Positions 1-27,167 of a stretch of 64,000 nt of DNA are shown in pieces. The notes beneath the pieces are model-generated. The model had not been told where the DNA came from and did not search any database. It worked only from the letters and a program-made list of their open reading frames with translations. The DNA lies in NCBI RefSeq assembly GCF_021869535.1, contig NW_026262668.1, positions 63,084,058 through 63,148,057 of the forward strand, written 5' to 3'. This stretch comes from Mytilus californianus. Its lineage: Eukaryota; Mollusca; Bivalvia; Mytilida; Mytilidae. Numbering within the stretch: the first letter of the stretch is position 1; each line of letters opens with the position of its first letter. A program made the position numbers and the translations under genes.

Positions 1-735
1 ATTTCTGTATATTTAGACAATAGCATAATATTGTTTTACTAGTTTTATGTCACCTTGAAGATTAGACAAATAGGGATACTCCTTCGATTTTTTATTTCAT
101 GTCAGTCAGGTCGCTTTATATGAAACTTGAAACCACTTCTCTGCCATATTGTTATTTTATAACAACTCTGCCCTTGACCATGTTGACCCATGTAATTGAT
201 ATTCATTCTTTAACCATATATCATAGTCAGTTAGTTTTTGATTTTGCACTCCCACACCACCTTTCATGTCTTTCAGGTCAAATGTCTGTCTCCATTTAAG
301 TTAATGACATTGAACAATCATGGTATTAAACACAATTTCAATAGTGATAATGCTGTTCTCGTGGGTCACCATATATTCAACTTGGGTAGCATTCCAGTTA
401 TTGAAATTTGTGTCAGATTAGAACAATGATCTAGATTTTTAGGAATGGATCTTATAATTTAATATGGAGCCATAGTATGGGACCCCTACACGGTAACAAA
501 AAAAAAACAAACTTGAAAGGATACAATGTCAAGCGGCAAAATCTATCACCAGAGATTACAAGTCAAAAGAGGATGGACGGGATACGTCTCTAAAATGCTT
601 GCTGAACTGGAACTACAGCAAGATCTCCAGACAAGACGAACAAAGCGTTGAAGCCAGAAGTTAATATTTATGTAAAAAGTAGTTGAGGGGCTGATTCCCG
701 CTATTGAACCATACTGTCATTCTATAATATCATTG
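1..735. other. Unassigned AT-rich sequence
   Basis: No exon, RNA gene or repeat could be supported apart from the small open frame at 526-651. Other open frames here have no recognisable similarity and look like chance. Confidence 0.5.
526..651 (+). other. Small open frame, possible retroelement relic
   Basis: A 41-codon frame starting MSSGKIYHQRLQVKRGWTGY and ending in TGA has a basic, glutamine- and leucine-rich composition unlike the surrounding AT-rich shadows. It might be the start of an old gag-like or host open frame. I do not recognise a family. Confidence 0.2.
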
Positions 736-860
736 CGTAAGTATTTCTGTATTGGCCTTGTTATTGGTCCATGTCTTGGGTGTATTGGTCTGAGGCGAAG
801 CGGAAGGCCAATACTGCTGGCCGAGGACCAATAATAAGGCCAATACAGAAATACACGTAA
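736..860. repeat. Imperfect foldback (inverted repeat)
   Basis: The arm TTCTGTATTGGCCTTGTTAT near 743-765 is mirrored by ATAATAAGGCCAATACAGAA near 830-852, with about 60 bases between. The arms extend to GCGTAAGTATT versus ATACACGTAAT. The right arm is the start of the tandem duplication that follows. Confidence 0.7.
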
Positions 861-1199
861 TAGTATCTTTATTAATTAACTACTATGTTACAATATTTTT
901 TTATTTCATTTCACAAGAGATAAACATTTTTACCTTGAAGTGGAACTATCCAAATCTCAGTTTCCTTTTATAAGATGCAATTTCTAATGATTCGGTGCCG
1001 TTTGACTGCTGGCCGAGAACCAATAATAAGGCCAATACAGAAATACACGTAATAGTATCTTTATTAATTAACTACAGTGTTATAATATTTTTTTTAATTT
1101 CATTTCACAAGAGATAAACATTTTTACCTTGAAGTGGAACTATCCAAATCTCAGTTTCTTTTTATAAGATGCAATATCTAATGATTCGGTGCCGTTTGA
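814..1199. repeat. 192-bp tandem duplication
   Basis: CTGCTGGCCGAG at 814 recurs at 1006, and the following 190 bases match with few differences up to GATTCGGTGCCGTTTGA. The two units are in direct orientation. No coding potential was seen. Confidence 0.85.
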
Positions 1200-2272
1200 A
1201 GTATCTTCAGCCTTTTCTCATCTGATGAATTTTTCTACCCTTTCCAGTCACTATAAAGTGTTACAACTTTAGTTTAGACACAACACATAAATAGTAATTG
1301 GAAAGGTACTGCCATTGCATGTGTAATGCAAACATGTGTAATGCAAATATATTTAAAAAAAATAATAATGTAAGAGTTGAAATTGATACAACTATCCATA
1401 AGCCAATTGACCAAAGAACGAAGATTTGCACAATTACAGAATGCATATGCCTGGTTCGGGTTTAAAAATTAACGACCGTTTAAATACAAAACATGAGAAG
1501 CGACAGTAAACAGTAAATATCGATTTGTACCATCGACATGATGAAATTTAGAGGTCGTCAAGAAATGAACTTTGTGATAATTTACTCGTTCCCCAAACCT
1601 GAAATAATCCCATCGTCTACTTTCAAAATGCTTTTTAAATGAATGGGACCGTCTTTAACCTAAAATATATGCCATACTTAACGTTTCAGCTTTTTTATGG
1701 TGAGTAAACCTGCGTCTTACAAACAACTGTTTACTTTCAGTTTGAGTTTATCGTGACTTACGATCTAAAAACTAGAGACGTTCCGAAATCCTGTTTTGTA
1801 AACAAAGATTCATACGCACCGCGAGGGTATAACCATATTACTAATTTCCGATTTTTAAAATCTTCGTAAATCTGGATAACGACCAGTTTCTATCCAATGG
1901 ATATCACAATGATTCCGATTTTCACTTTTTTTAATGATTGTAAAGTTGAAATGGCATGAAAGGCTGACATTATTTAGGAGAACTATTTTGTCTAGCGATT
2001 GCTGATCATTGGAGGGTACAAAGTCCAACACCATAACAAAACGGATCTATTTATCATTTATACATACCGATTGTTTGCGATTGTAAGACATGTGCATAAA
2101 AGTGAAAGCTCGAATAAATATGAAAAATATAACAAAGGGATAGCTCCAAATACCATTTAATAACAAAAAACATATGGACAGCTCAAGATATCTTTTTGGT
2201 AAATAAAAAAGTATGTAAACTGGTTCCCGTCCGACTACAACACTTTGTTCATGTGTAGCGTTATACAAGCAG
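1200..2272. other. Unassigned intergenic sequence
   Basis: No supported gene. A minus-strand frame at 2047-2268 is hydrophobic but lacks a recognised family or clear splice partners (see rejected items). Confidence 0.4.
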
Positions 2273-2518
2273 ATTCCAGTAAGTATGTAAAATAGTAAAT
2301 ATGAAACCGAGTGCGGTAGGCGGAGGCAATAATCGACTTCCGTAATTTCTGGTCAATGGTATCGGAAACATGCCGCTGATAGCATCATTTTCCAAAAATG
2401 GATAAAAACCATCTTTCAAAGGCAATAACTCTGATAAGCAGTCATTTGACAATTTAGGGAAAGTTGACCTACTCATAGTAGACAGCATAAAGCTGCATAT
2501 CATTTCATTCAAAACCTG
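2261..2518 (-). CDS. Candidate minus-strand coding fragment, unknown product
   Basis: A frame of about 85 codons contains STMSRSTFPKLSNDCLSELL, KDGFYPFLENDAISGMFPIP and RLLPPPTALGFIFTILHTY. Its residue composition looks protein-like. It is preceded by a possible but pyrimidine-poor acceptor (AAATTCAG). In copy B the same frame is broken by a stop (ACTTAAGG) and by the family 1 insertion. I do not recognise the family; it could be a terminal exon of a gene whose other exons are not visible, or a gene fragment. Confidence 0.25.
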   Translation of the reverse strand, partial: QVLNEMICSFMLSTMSRSTFPKLSNDCLSELLPLKDGFYPFLENDAISGMFPIPLTRNYGSRLLPPPTALGFIFTILHTYWNLLV

Positions 2519-3292
2519 AATTTAGCATACTTTTATTGTGGAAGAATTGAAAGTTTTCAATAGAATCATTTGCAGTTTACCTGTCAATTAAAACTTTTGT
2601 CAGTTCACTTGTCCCATTGAATAAATACAATAGCTATTGTTCTCTGTGAAGTTTATTCAGAGGGAGGCTCAACACAATCTTGTTATGTACATTTGTTTAC
2701 ATAAATGTCTATCTTGTCCAGGAACAACTTGAATTGCCTTCCAAATTACTGGTAAATGGTTTGATGATGTGACCAGTTTTGCAGTTACATAATTATGGAC
2801 ATTTAATTAAAATCCATTAACCTAAATCAAATGAAATAATTTTGTTGTACATTTTCTGACATATATATATGCAGTGAACAACTTTTGACTGTCACATAGA
2901 TTGATAGGTTTGATGATCATGACCATTTGAACAGTTCTACAGTTACATGTTAAAGGACATTTCATTTAACATCAGTCATATGATATTCCGGACAACATCC
3001 ATACACCATTGTTGTAAGACAGTCAAACATTCAGAAATTAAATGTTTCATTATTCCAGAATGTTGTTGCACCTCAGTAGGAATATCATGTTACGTAACAA
3101 TACAAAACTTTGCATGTGAATTCTATCTAATAATGAAACATAGTAATGTATCTGAAACAAAAATGCAGAAATATTAACATTGATTTATATTTACATACTC
3201 TTGAAAATAAAGAAATAGGATTGAAACTTTTTTCTTAATTTTGAGACACTGTCTATTCAAAATCATCACATCTCATACATTGAACACAAAAA

Positions 3293-4619
3293 TGTGGATA
3301 GTGTCCACATGTGGACACAGATGATGCCCCCGCTTGCATATCATATAGTTATAAAGGGACATAACTGAAGAACAGTAAAAGTGACGCTACCCAAATTTGA
3401 ACTTGATCTGAGTTTTGTGGTAATAATCATTGTGTGTAAGTCTCATAACATTTGGTTGAGGCTAACTAAAATAGAGAACAGAAACTAAAAATTCAGCAAT
3501 TATTTCTATTTGTAAACACGCATAACTCTAGAACAGTTGTGTATAAGTTTTATAATATTTGGTTGAGACAAACTAAAGTTAGAGAATGGAACATAAAATT
3601 CAGCAATTTTTGTTTATAAAGGGACATTACTCAAGAATGGTAAAAGTGTTGCCATCAAATTTCGTACTTAATCTGTATTATGTAGTAATAAGCATTGTGT
3701 ATAAGTTTCATAACATTTGGTTGAGGCAAACTAAAGTTAGAAAACGGAAACAAAAAATTTGTACTTGATCTTAGTTTTGTGGTAATGAATATTGTGTATA
3801 GGTTTCATAATGTTTGGTTTGGGCAAACTTAAGTTACAGAATGGAAACTAATAATTTTGCAATCTTTCGATTTATAAAGGGGCATAACTCAATCATGATT
3901 AAAGTGACACTACCCAAATTCAACTTGAACTGTGTTTTATCAGTGGAAGTCAAAATAATTAAACATTGCATTGTATAAAGCATTGATTGTAGTTGATTCA
4001 ACTATAATCATGGACAAAGGAAGATAACTCCAATTTTAATAAAATTACTTGATATTTAGAAGAAAATAAAAATTTTGCAATTTTTCCATTTCTAAAGGGG
4101 CATAACTCTAGAATGGTTGAAGTGACACCACCAAAATTCAAACTTGATCTGTGTTTAGTGGTAATAAGCATTGTGTATAAGTTTCATAATATTTGGTTGA
4201 GGCAAACTTAAGTTAGAGATTGGAAACGAAAAATTAAGCATTTTTCCATTTGTAAAGGGGCATGACTCTAGAACGGTAAAAGTGACGCCACCAAAATTCA
4301 AACTTGATCTGTGTTTTGTGGTAATAAGCATTGTGTATAAGTTTCATAACATTTGGTTGAGGCAAACTAAAGTTAGAGAACGGAAACGATAAATACAGCA
4401 ATTTTCCATTTGTAAAAGGTATAACTCTAGAACAGTAAAAGTGACGCCACCAAAATTCAAACTTGATCTGTGTTTTGTGGTAATAAGCATTGTGTATAAG
4501 TTTCATAACATTTGGTTGAGGCAAACTAAAGTTAGAGAACGGAAACCAATTTTGGGACGTACGTACGTACAGACGGACAAGGGTAAAACTTAATGCCCCC
4601 TCCACTATGGCGGGGGCAT
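3293..4619 (+). mobile_element. Family 2 tandem-cored element (copy F2a)
   Basis: The head carries GATGCCCCCGC and the tail ends GCGGGGGCAT, which can pair. Between them lie about nine units of a core of roughly 125 bp (AAAGGGGCATAACTCTAGAA...GGTTGAGGCAAACTAAAGTT), then a CGTACGTACGTACAGACGGAC microsatellite-like stretch. The empty site is preserved in copy B at about 8871-8882. It resembles bivalve pearl/HINE-type non-autonomous elements. No protein is encoded. Confidence 0.8.
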
Positions 4620-4681
4620 AAAAGAATCTCACCTTTTTGTAGTAAGATATGAGAAATGTATAAAACTTTTTTTGTTACTGA

Positions 4682-4936
4682 GGAGTCCTGGGTAGACAAG
4701 TGGTCTATGCAGTTTATCTACATTGATCACTAGTCTAGTCTGTCAACTCTTTGGTTGTGAGGTTGAAATCCCACTTGTGGCTATTTATGTTTGAGTCTGA
4801 CAGGGCAATTGAAAAGAATTGCTAGTTTTCCTGCCAAAGGTTATGGAACTCTCCAGATACTCTAGCTTCCTCCACCAATACAAACTGGCGACCATGATGT
4901 AGCCAAGATTACTTAAAATGGCAATAAATACCAACA
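4682..4936 (+). mobile_element. tRNA-derived SINE in duplicated copy A
   Basis: It has an A-box-like GGTAGACAAGTGG and a B-box-like GGTTGAAATCCC with tRNA-like spacing, followed by a conserved central stretch (CTGGCGACCATGATGTAGCC). The matching copy lies at 8941-9165, so this SINE predates the segmental duplication. Confidence 0.6.
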
Positions 4937-5094
4937 ACAAATCCTTGAAGCAGTAGTCAATTTTTACATTTTCATTATTATAAATCTGATAAAGGTCTAA
5001 AAAAACTATATTTTATATCACTACCAATCAGCTAGTCATGATTCAATCTTGTATGAAAAACTTTACATTTATTTGTAAATACACTAGTTAAAAA

Positions 5095-5349
5095 TAAATA
5101 GGGAATGTGTCCATGGGACACAGATGATGCCCCCGCTTGCATATTATATAAAATTATAAAGGGACATAACTGGAGAACTGTATAAGTGACGCTACCCAAA
5201 TTTGTACTTGATCTGAGTTTTGTGAAAATAAGTATTGTGTGTAAATCTCATAACATTTGATTGAGGCTAACTTAAATTAGAGAACAGAAAAGACGACACA
5301 TTCGACGACAACGTGATACCAATATACGCAAATTTTTTGGCGGTTGTAT
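5095..5349 (+). mobile_element. Chimeric element: family 2 head, family 1 tail
   Basis: It begins with the family 2 head (GTGTCCATGGGACACAGATG, then GATGCCCCCGC) and one core unit. It then switches at GACGACACATTCGACGACAA to a family 1 tail (ATACCAATATACG...GGCGGTTGTAT). It is inserted in copy A after ACTAGTTAAAAA; copy B has the uninterrupted site at about 9310. Confidence 0.7.
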
Positions 5350-5673
5350 AAAAATGGATAAAAATCATCATTCATGAAAATAAAACTTCTACAAGAAGAC
5401 TGTTATCAACTTCGTCCATGACTCCTCAAAGGAGTCTGTTGACAATTTTGATCTTGTTGACTTATTTGTATTTTTTATTGTGCTTTAAACATCTTTGCTA
5501 TTTACATTTTCTCTACATCAATAATGGTTTATGCAAAAAATGAAAATCAAAGAGCTGAAAGCTCTGAGGAAAAATGACGCCACTGTCTCTAATATTGAGA
5601 TATTTTTTATGCAAGTCTTGATTTTCACATGTCGTAATAAGTTTAACATTGCAACATGTCTCGTAAGCATATA
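5350..5673. other. Spacer between duplicated segments
   Basis: No gene or known repeat. The first 20 bases (AAAAATGGATAAAAATCATC) resemble the sequence to the right of E1 at 7995, which may mark an old recombination. Confidence 0.4.
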
Positions 5674-5989
5674 ATTCCAGTTAGTATGTAAAATAGTAAA
5701 TATGAAATCGAGTGCGGTAGGCGGAGGCAATAATCGACTTCCTTAAGTTCTGGTCAATGGTATCGGAAACATGCCGCTAATAGCATCATTTTCCAATAAA
5801 ATGCTCCGCAGGGCGCAGCTTGATACGACCGCAGAGGTCGAACCCTGAACAGTTGGGGCAAGTATGGACACAACATTCAAGCTTGATACAGCTCTGAATT
5901 TGGATTGTGATTAAATATTTGACACAGCATAGGTTTCTGACACAGAATGAATGTGGTCTAAGAACTTAAAAATTTTAAATTGGACATTC

Positions 5990-6860
5990 ACCTATTATGG
6001 TCCAATATCCAAAATCTAAATACATGGTTAGATTCAGCATATCAAAGAACCCCAAGAATTCAATTTTTGATGAAATCAAACAAAGTTTAATTTTGGACCC
6101 CGATTTGGACCAACTTGAAAACTGGGCCCATAATCAAAAATCTAAATACATGTTTAGATTCAGCATATCAAAGAACCCTAAAAATTCAATTTTTGTTAAA
6201 ATCAAACTAAGTTTAATTTTGGACCCTTTGGACCTTAATGTAGACCAATTTGAAAACGGAACCAAAAATTAAGAATCTAAATACACGGTTAGATTCGGCA
6301 TATCAAAGAACCCCAATAATTCAATTTTTGATGAAATCAAACAAAGTTAAATTTTGGACCCTTTTGACCTCAATGTGGACAAAGTTGATAACGGGGCCCA
6401 AAAATCAAAAATCTAAATACATGGTTAGATTCAGCATATCAAAGAACCCCATATATTCAATTTTTGTTGAAATCAAACAAAGTTTAATTTTGGACCCCGA
6501 TTTGGACCAACTTGAAAACTGGGCCCATAATCAAAAATCTAAATACATGTTTAGATTCAGCATATCAAAGAACCCTAAAAATTCAATTTTTGTTAAAATC
6601 AAACTAAGTTTAATTTTGGACCCTTTGGACCTTAATGTAGACCAATTTGAAAACGGAACCAAAAATTAAGAATCTAAATACACGGTTAGATTCAGCATAT
6701 CAAAGAACCCCAATAATTCAATTTTTGATGAAATCAAACAAAGTTAAATTTTGGACCCTTTGGACCTCAATGTGGACCAATTTAAAAACGGGGCCCAAAA
6801 TCCAAAAACTTAATACACGGTTAGATTCAGCATATTAAAGAACCCCAAGAATTCAAGAAT
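5990..6860 (+). repeat. 131-bp tandem array in E1
   Basis: About 6.6 units of TCTAAATACATGGTTAGATT / CAGCATATCAAAGAACCCC / TTTGGACCTCAATGTGGACC. At least two subtypes (ending GACCAACTTGAAAACTGGGC or TTTGAAAACGGAACC) alternate. The array is open in one frame by chance of composition, not a gene. Confidence 0.9.
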
Positions 6861-6908
6861 AAAACCCCATTGAAATTGATCAAGAAATAAGCAATTTATA
6901 CGAAGTAT

Positions 6909-7105
6909 CTTCTTTTGCACAATACTGTGCAATTGAATATTTCTTGCTATTGCGCAATACTGTACAATTGACAATTTCTTGCTATTGCGCAATATTGTGC
7001 TATTGGATATTTCTTGCTATTGCGCAATACTGTGCAATTGAAGATTTCTTGCTATTGCGCAATACTGTGCAATTGAAGATTTCTTGCTATTGTGCAATAC
7101 TTATT
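6909..7105 (+). repeat. 35-bp tandem array in E1
   Basis: About five units of TTCTTGCTATTGCGCAATAC plus TGTGCAATTGAAGAT. Each unit contains a short palindrome around TTGCGCAA. The same array occurs inverted in E7 at about 60405-60650. Confidence 0.9.
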
Positions 7106-7284
7106 AGATAATAATTTACACATCCTGTTTGGTGTGTATCTCCTACCATATCATTATTATTTGCTTTTAAATATTAATCAGAAATAACCAACTTAAAATG
7201 GAAAATTTTAAAAGAAAAAAAAAAGGAAAAAAAGAAAAAAAAAGAAAAAAAAAAATCCCCCCCCCAAATTTTTTGAACCCCCTT

Positions 7285-7870
7285 ATGATTCATCACCCCC
7301 AAACTCAATCCCAGCCTTCCCTTTGTGGTATGGTACCTTGCAGTACAATTTCAGAGAGATCCATACACTTGAACACAAGTTATTGTCTGGAAACTAGAAA
7401 AATGCTTATTTTTGGCCCCTTTTTGGCCCCCAATTCCTAAACGTTTCAGGCAATTACCCCCAAACTCAATTCCAGCTTTCCCTTTGTGATATGGAACCTT
7501 GTAGTACAATTTCAGAAATATCCAAACACTTACACACAAGTTATTGTCATGAAACTAGAAAAATGCTTGTTTTTTGTCCCTTTTTTGGCCCCTAATTCCT
7601 AAAATTTTGAGGCAATTACCCCCAAAATCAATTACAGCCTTTCCTTTGTGATATGGAACCTTGTGGTACAATGTCAGAGAGATCCATACACTTACACACA
7701 AGTTATTGTCTGGAAGTTACAAAAATGCTTATTTTTGGCCCCTTTTTGGCCCCTAATTCCTTAACTGTTGGTACCATAACCCCCAAAATCAATCCCAACC
7801 TTCCTTTTGTGGTATTGAACCTTATGGTAAAATTTCATGGAGATCCATTCACTTAAACTAAAGTTAGAGT
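7285..7870 (+). repeat. 160-bp tandem array and (GAC)n in E1
   Basis: Four units with CCCCAAACTCAATCCCAGCC, GAGAGATCCATACACTTGAA and TTTTTGGCCCCTTTTTGGCC. The array is followed by GTTAGAGTGCGAAAACCAAT and a GAC trinucleotide run to 7943. The same module ends E2, E3, E5, E6 and E7. Confidence 0.9.
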
Positions 7871-7911
7871 GCGAAAACCAATGTGTCTTCGGACGACGCC
7901 GGACGACGCCA

Positions 7912-7943
<32 letters not shown>

Positions 7944-8940
7944 CAACGTCATACCAATATACGACCAAAAAATTTTTAATTTTTGCGGTCGTATAAAAAT
8001 GGATAAAAACCATCTTTCAAAGGCAATAACTCTGATAAGCAGTCATTTGACAATTTAGGGAAAGTTGACCTACTCATAGTAGACAGCATAAAGCTGCATA
8101 TCATTTCATTCAAAACCTGAATTTAGCATACTTTTATTGTGGAAGAATTGAAAGTTTTCAATAGAATCATTTGCAGTTTACCTGTCAATTAAAACTTTTG
8201 TCAGTTCACTTGTCCCATTGAATAAATACAATAGCTATTGTTCTCTGTGTAGTTTATTCAGAGGGAGGCTCAACACTATCTTGTTATGTACATTTGTTTA
8301 CATACATGTCTATATAGTCCATGAACAACTTGAATTGCCTTCCAAATTACTGGTAAATGGTTTGATGATGTGACCAGTTTTGCAGTTACATAATTATGGA
8401 CATTTTATTAAAATCCATTTTGTTGTACACTTTCTGACATATATATATATGCAGTGAACAACTTTTGACTGCCACATAGATTGATATGTTTGATGATCAT
8501 GACGATTTGAACAGTTCTACAATTACATGTTAAAGGACATTTCATTTAACATCAGTCATATGAAATTCTAGAAAACATCCATACACCATTGTTGTAAGAC
8601 AGTCAAACATTCAGAAATTAAATGTTTCATTATTCCAGAATGTTGTTGCACCTCAGTAGGCATATCATGTTACATAACAATACAAAACTTTGCATGTGAC
8701 TTCTATTTAATAATGAAACATAATAATGTATCTGAAACAATAACGCAGAAATATTAACATTGACTTATATTTACGTACTCTTGAAAATAAAGAAATAGGA
8801 TTGAAACTTTTTTCTTAATTTTGACCTTTTAAGACACTGTCTATTCAAACTCATCACATCTCATACGTTGAACACAAAAAAATCTCACCTTTTATAGTAA
8901 GATATGAAAAATGTGTGTATCAAACATTTTTTGTTACTGA

Positions 8941-9165
8941 GGGATCCTGGGTGGACAAGTGGTCTACAGTGGTCACTAGTCTAGTCTGTCAACTCTTTGG
9001 TTGTGAGGTTGAAATCCCACTTGTGGCTAGGTATGTTTGAGTCTGACAGGGCAATTGACAAGGATTGCTAGTTTTCCTGCTGAAGGTTGTGGAACTCTCC
9101 AGATACTCCACCAATGTAAACTGGCGACCATGGTGAAGCCAAGATTACTTAAAATGGCAGTAAAT
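8941..9165 (+). mobile_element. tRNA-derived SINE in duplicated copy B
   Basis: Counterpart of the SINE at 4682-4936, with the same GTGGACAAGTGG and GGTTGAAATCCC boxes, but shortened by small deletions. Confidence 0.6.
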
Positions 9166-9319
9166 AACAACAAAAAATTCTTGTAGCAGTAGTCAAATTT
9201 TTACATTTTCATTATTATAAATCTGATAAAAGTCTAAAAAGTATATTTTATATCACTACTAATCAGCTAGTCATGATTCAATCTTTAAATTTATTTGTAA
9301 ATACACTTGTTAAAAAAAA

Positions 9320-9883
9320 ATGGCTGTGCAAGGCACTGCATGACATAATCATAGAATATTGATTAGGAAATGTATATTAAAATTAAGAGCGGACACAGAA
9401 TTGTGTCAGAAAATAAAAAGTTCTATGAAGTGTTTTGGTTGTTTTATCTCCTTACAGCACAGAAAAATAATAAGTACATTAAAACTAATTTAGGGAGAAT
9501 AAATAATTTTTTATAGCAAAATAATCTGTTATCAAGTGATTTTTTTTGTTACAATGGAAATTACATGCATAATTGAATGTTAAACTCATAAAGCTACGAG
9601 CTGGAACCATTTGATACTCTTTCCAAGGAGGGCAATATCTTGAAGTGTAGTATAATGTTTCCCTATTCTTATAGAGAAAAGAAAGATATAAAACACAGCA
9701 CTTCATGCCACTTGCAATCTAGAACTTTCTTTGTCTGAAAAGCATCTTGATCACTGTCAGGCCATGTTCCAGAGTAAGATTCTGATCTTTGAAACTGTAC
9801 TGAAGACTATCTTCTTATCCTGGTATAGTTTAGACCCAGCTTATTTAGGTTTTGCATGATAAGTTATTGATTATGGCTGCTGA
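9320..9883. other. 3' flank of DHPS
   Basis: Probably holds the DHPS 3' UTR (minus strand). A frame at 9485-9706 has no recognisable product. No certain poly(A) signal was assigned. Confidence 0.4.
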
Positions 9884-26778
<16,895 letters not shown>

Positions 26779-27167
26779 TTCTATTAAGTCTGCAAAAATA
26801 AATCATTTATATTTCAAATACATGAATATTCCTTTTATTTTCATTTTTTGTGTAGAAGAGATGTTTTTTCTGTGCCTGTTCTACTTGCTATTGACAAAAC
26901 GAGATTTAAAGCATACTTCAAAGATAGCAAAAAAATCAAATGTTAACATATCTTTCTTAGTTTTTGGGAAATGGTAGTTATTAAGAGCTTGACATATTAT
27001 ACATGTTATATAGACAACTGAATATTGTTGAATTACAAATGTTCCTAAATAATGTACAAGTATCAAAATTGACACAGAGATATGTCTTGCCTTTTTGTAA
27101 TTTTGATAGTTTAATGCAAATATTGAATCCAAATGGCAATATTTAAACTTGTAAACTATGCAAAACA

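Larger units (their letters stand above)
2273..5094. repeat. Duplicated segment, copy A
   Basis: Starting at ATTCCAGTAAGTATG, about 1.5 kb of this block matches 5674-9319 in the same order and orientation, with a few percent divergence. It carries a family 2 element (3293-4619) that copy B lacks, and it lacks the family 1 element that copy B carries. It includes a tRNA-like SINE at 4682-4936. Confidence 0.92.
5797..7994 (+). mobile_element. Family 1 element E1 (complete, empty site known)
   Basis: The head TAAAATGCTCCGCAGGGCGC and GATACGACCGCAGAGGTCG starts a conserved block of about 170 bp (CCTGAACAGTTGGGGCAAGT...). Then come a 131-bp tandem array, a 35-bp array, homopolymer runs, a 160-bp array, a (GAC)n tract and a terminal ATACGACC...GCGGTCGTAT hairpin. 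Copy A gives the empty site TTTTCCAAAAATGG. Relative to it, E1 has an extra AA, so there is either a 2-bp AA duplication or an element carrying AA. No protein is encoded; HINE/pearl-like by architecture. Confidence 0.85.
5674..9319. repeat. Duplicated segment, copy B
   Basis: The second copy of the 2273-5094 segment in direct orientation. It carries the family 1 element E1 (5797-7994) at a site that is empty in copy A (about 2390) and lacks F2a and the chimeric element. Similarity ends near TTAAAAAAAAATGG at 9310-9320. Confidence 0.92.

Noticed and set aside
2047..2268. Hydrophobic minus-strand frame (YLELSICFLLLNGIWSYPFV) that vaguely recalls an EBP/EXPERA membrane protein
   Set aside because: No conserved signature residues could be confirmed, no convincing acceptor, and no neighbouring exons. 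Left unassigned.
4234..4632. 132-codon minus-strand frame with duplicated FSNFSLPQPNVMKL
   Set aside because: It reads the family 2 tandem core antisense. The same peptide appears in copies at 24.6 kb, 28.6 kb and 28.9 kb.
5997..6838. Long plus-strand frames with KSKYMVRFSISKNP repeats
   Set aside because: They are read-through of the 131-bp tandem array of E1; the same frames recur in E3 and, inverted, in E7.
7837..8058. Frame with a run of aspartates
   Set aside because: It is the (GAC)n microsatellite at the end of E1 read in one frame; E3 gives runs of threonine or valine in the same way.
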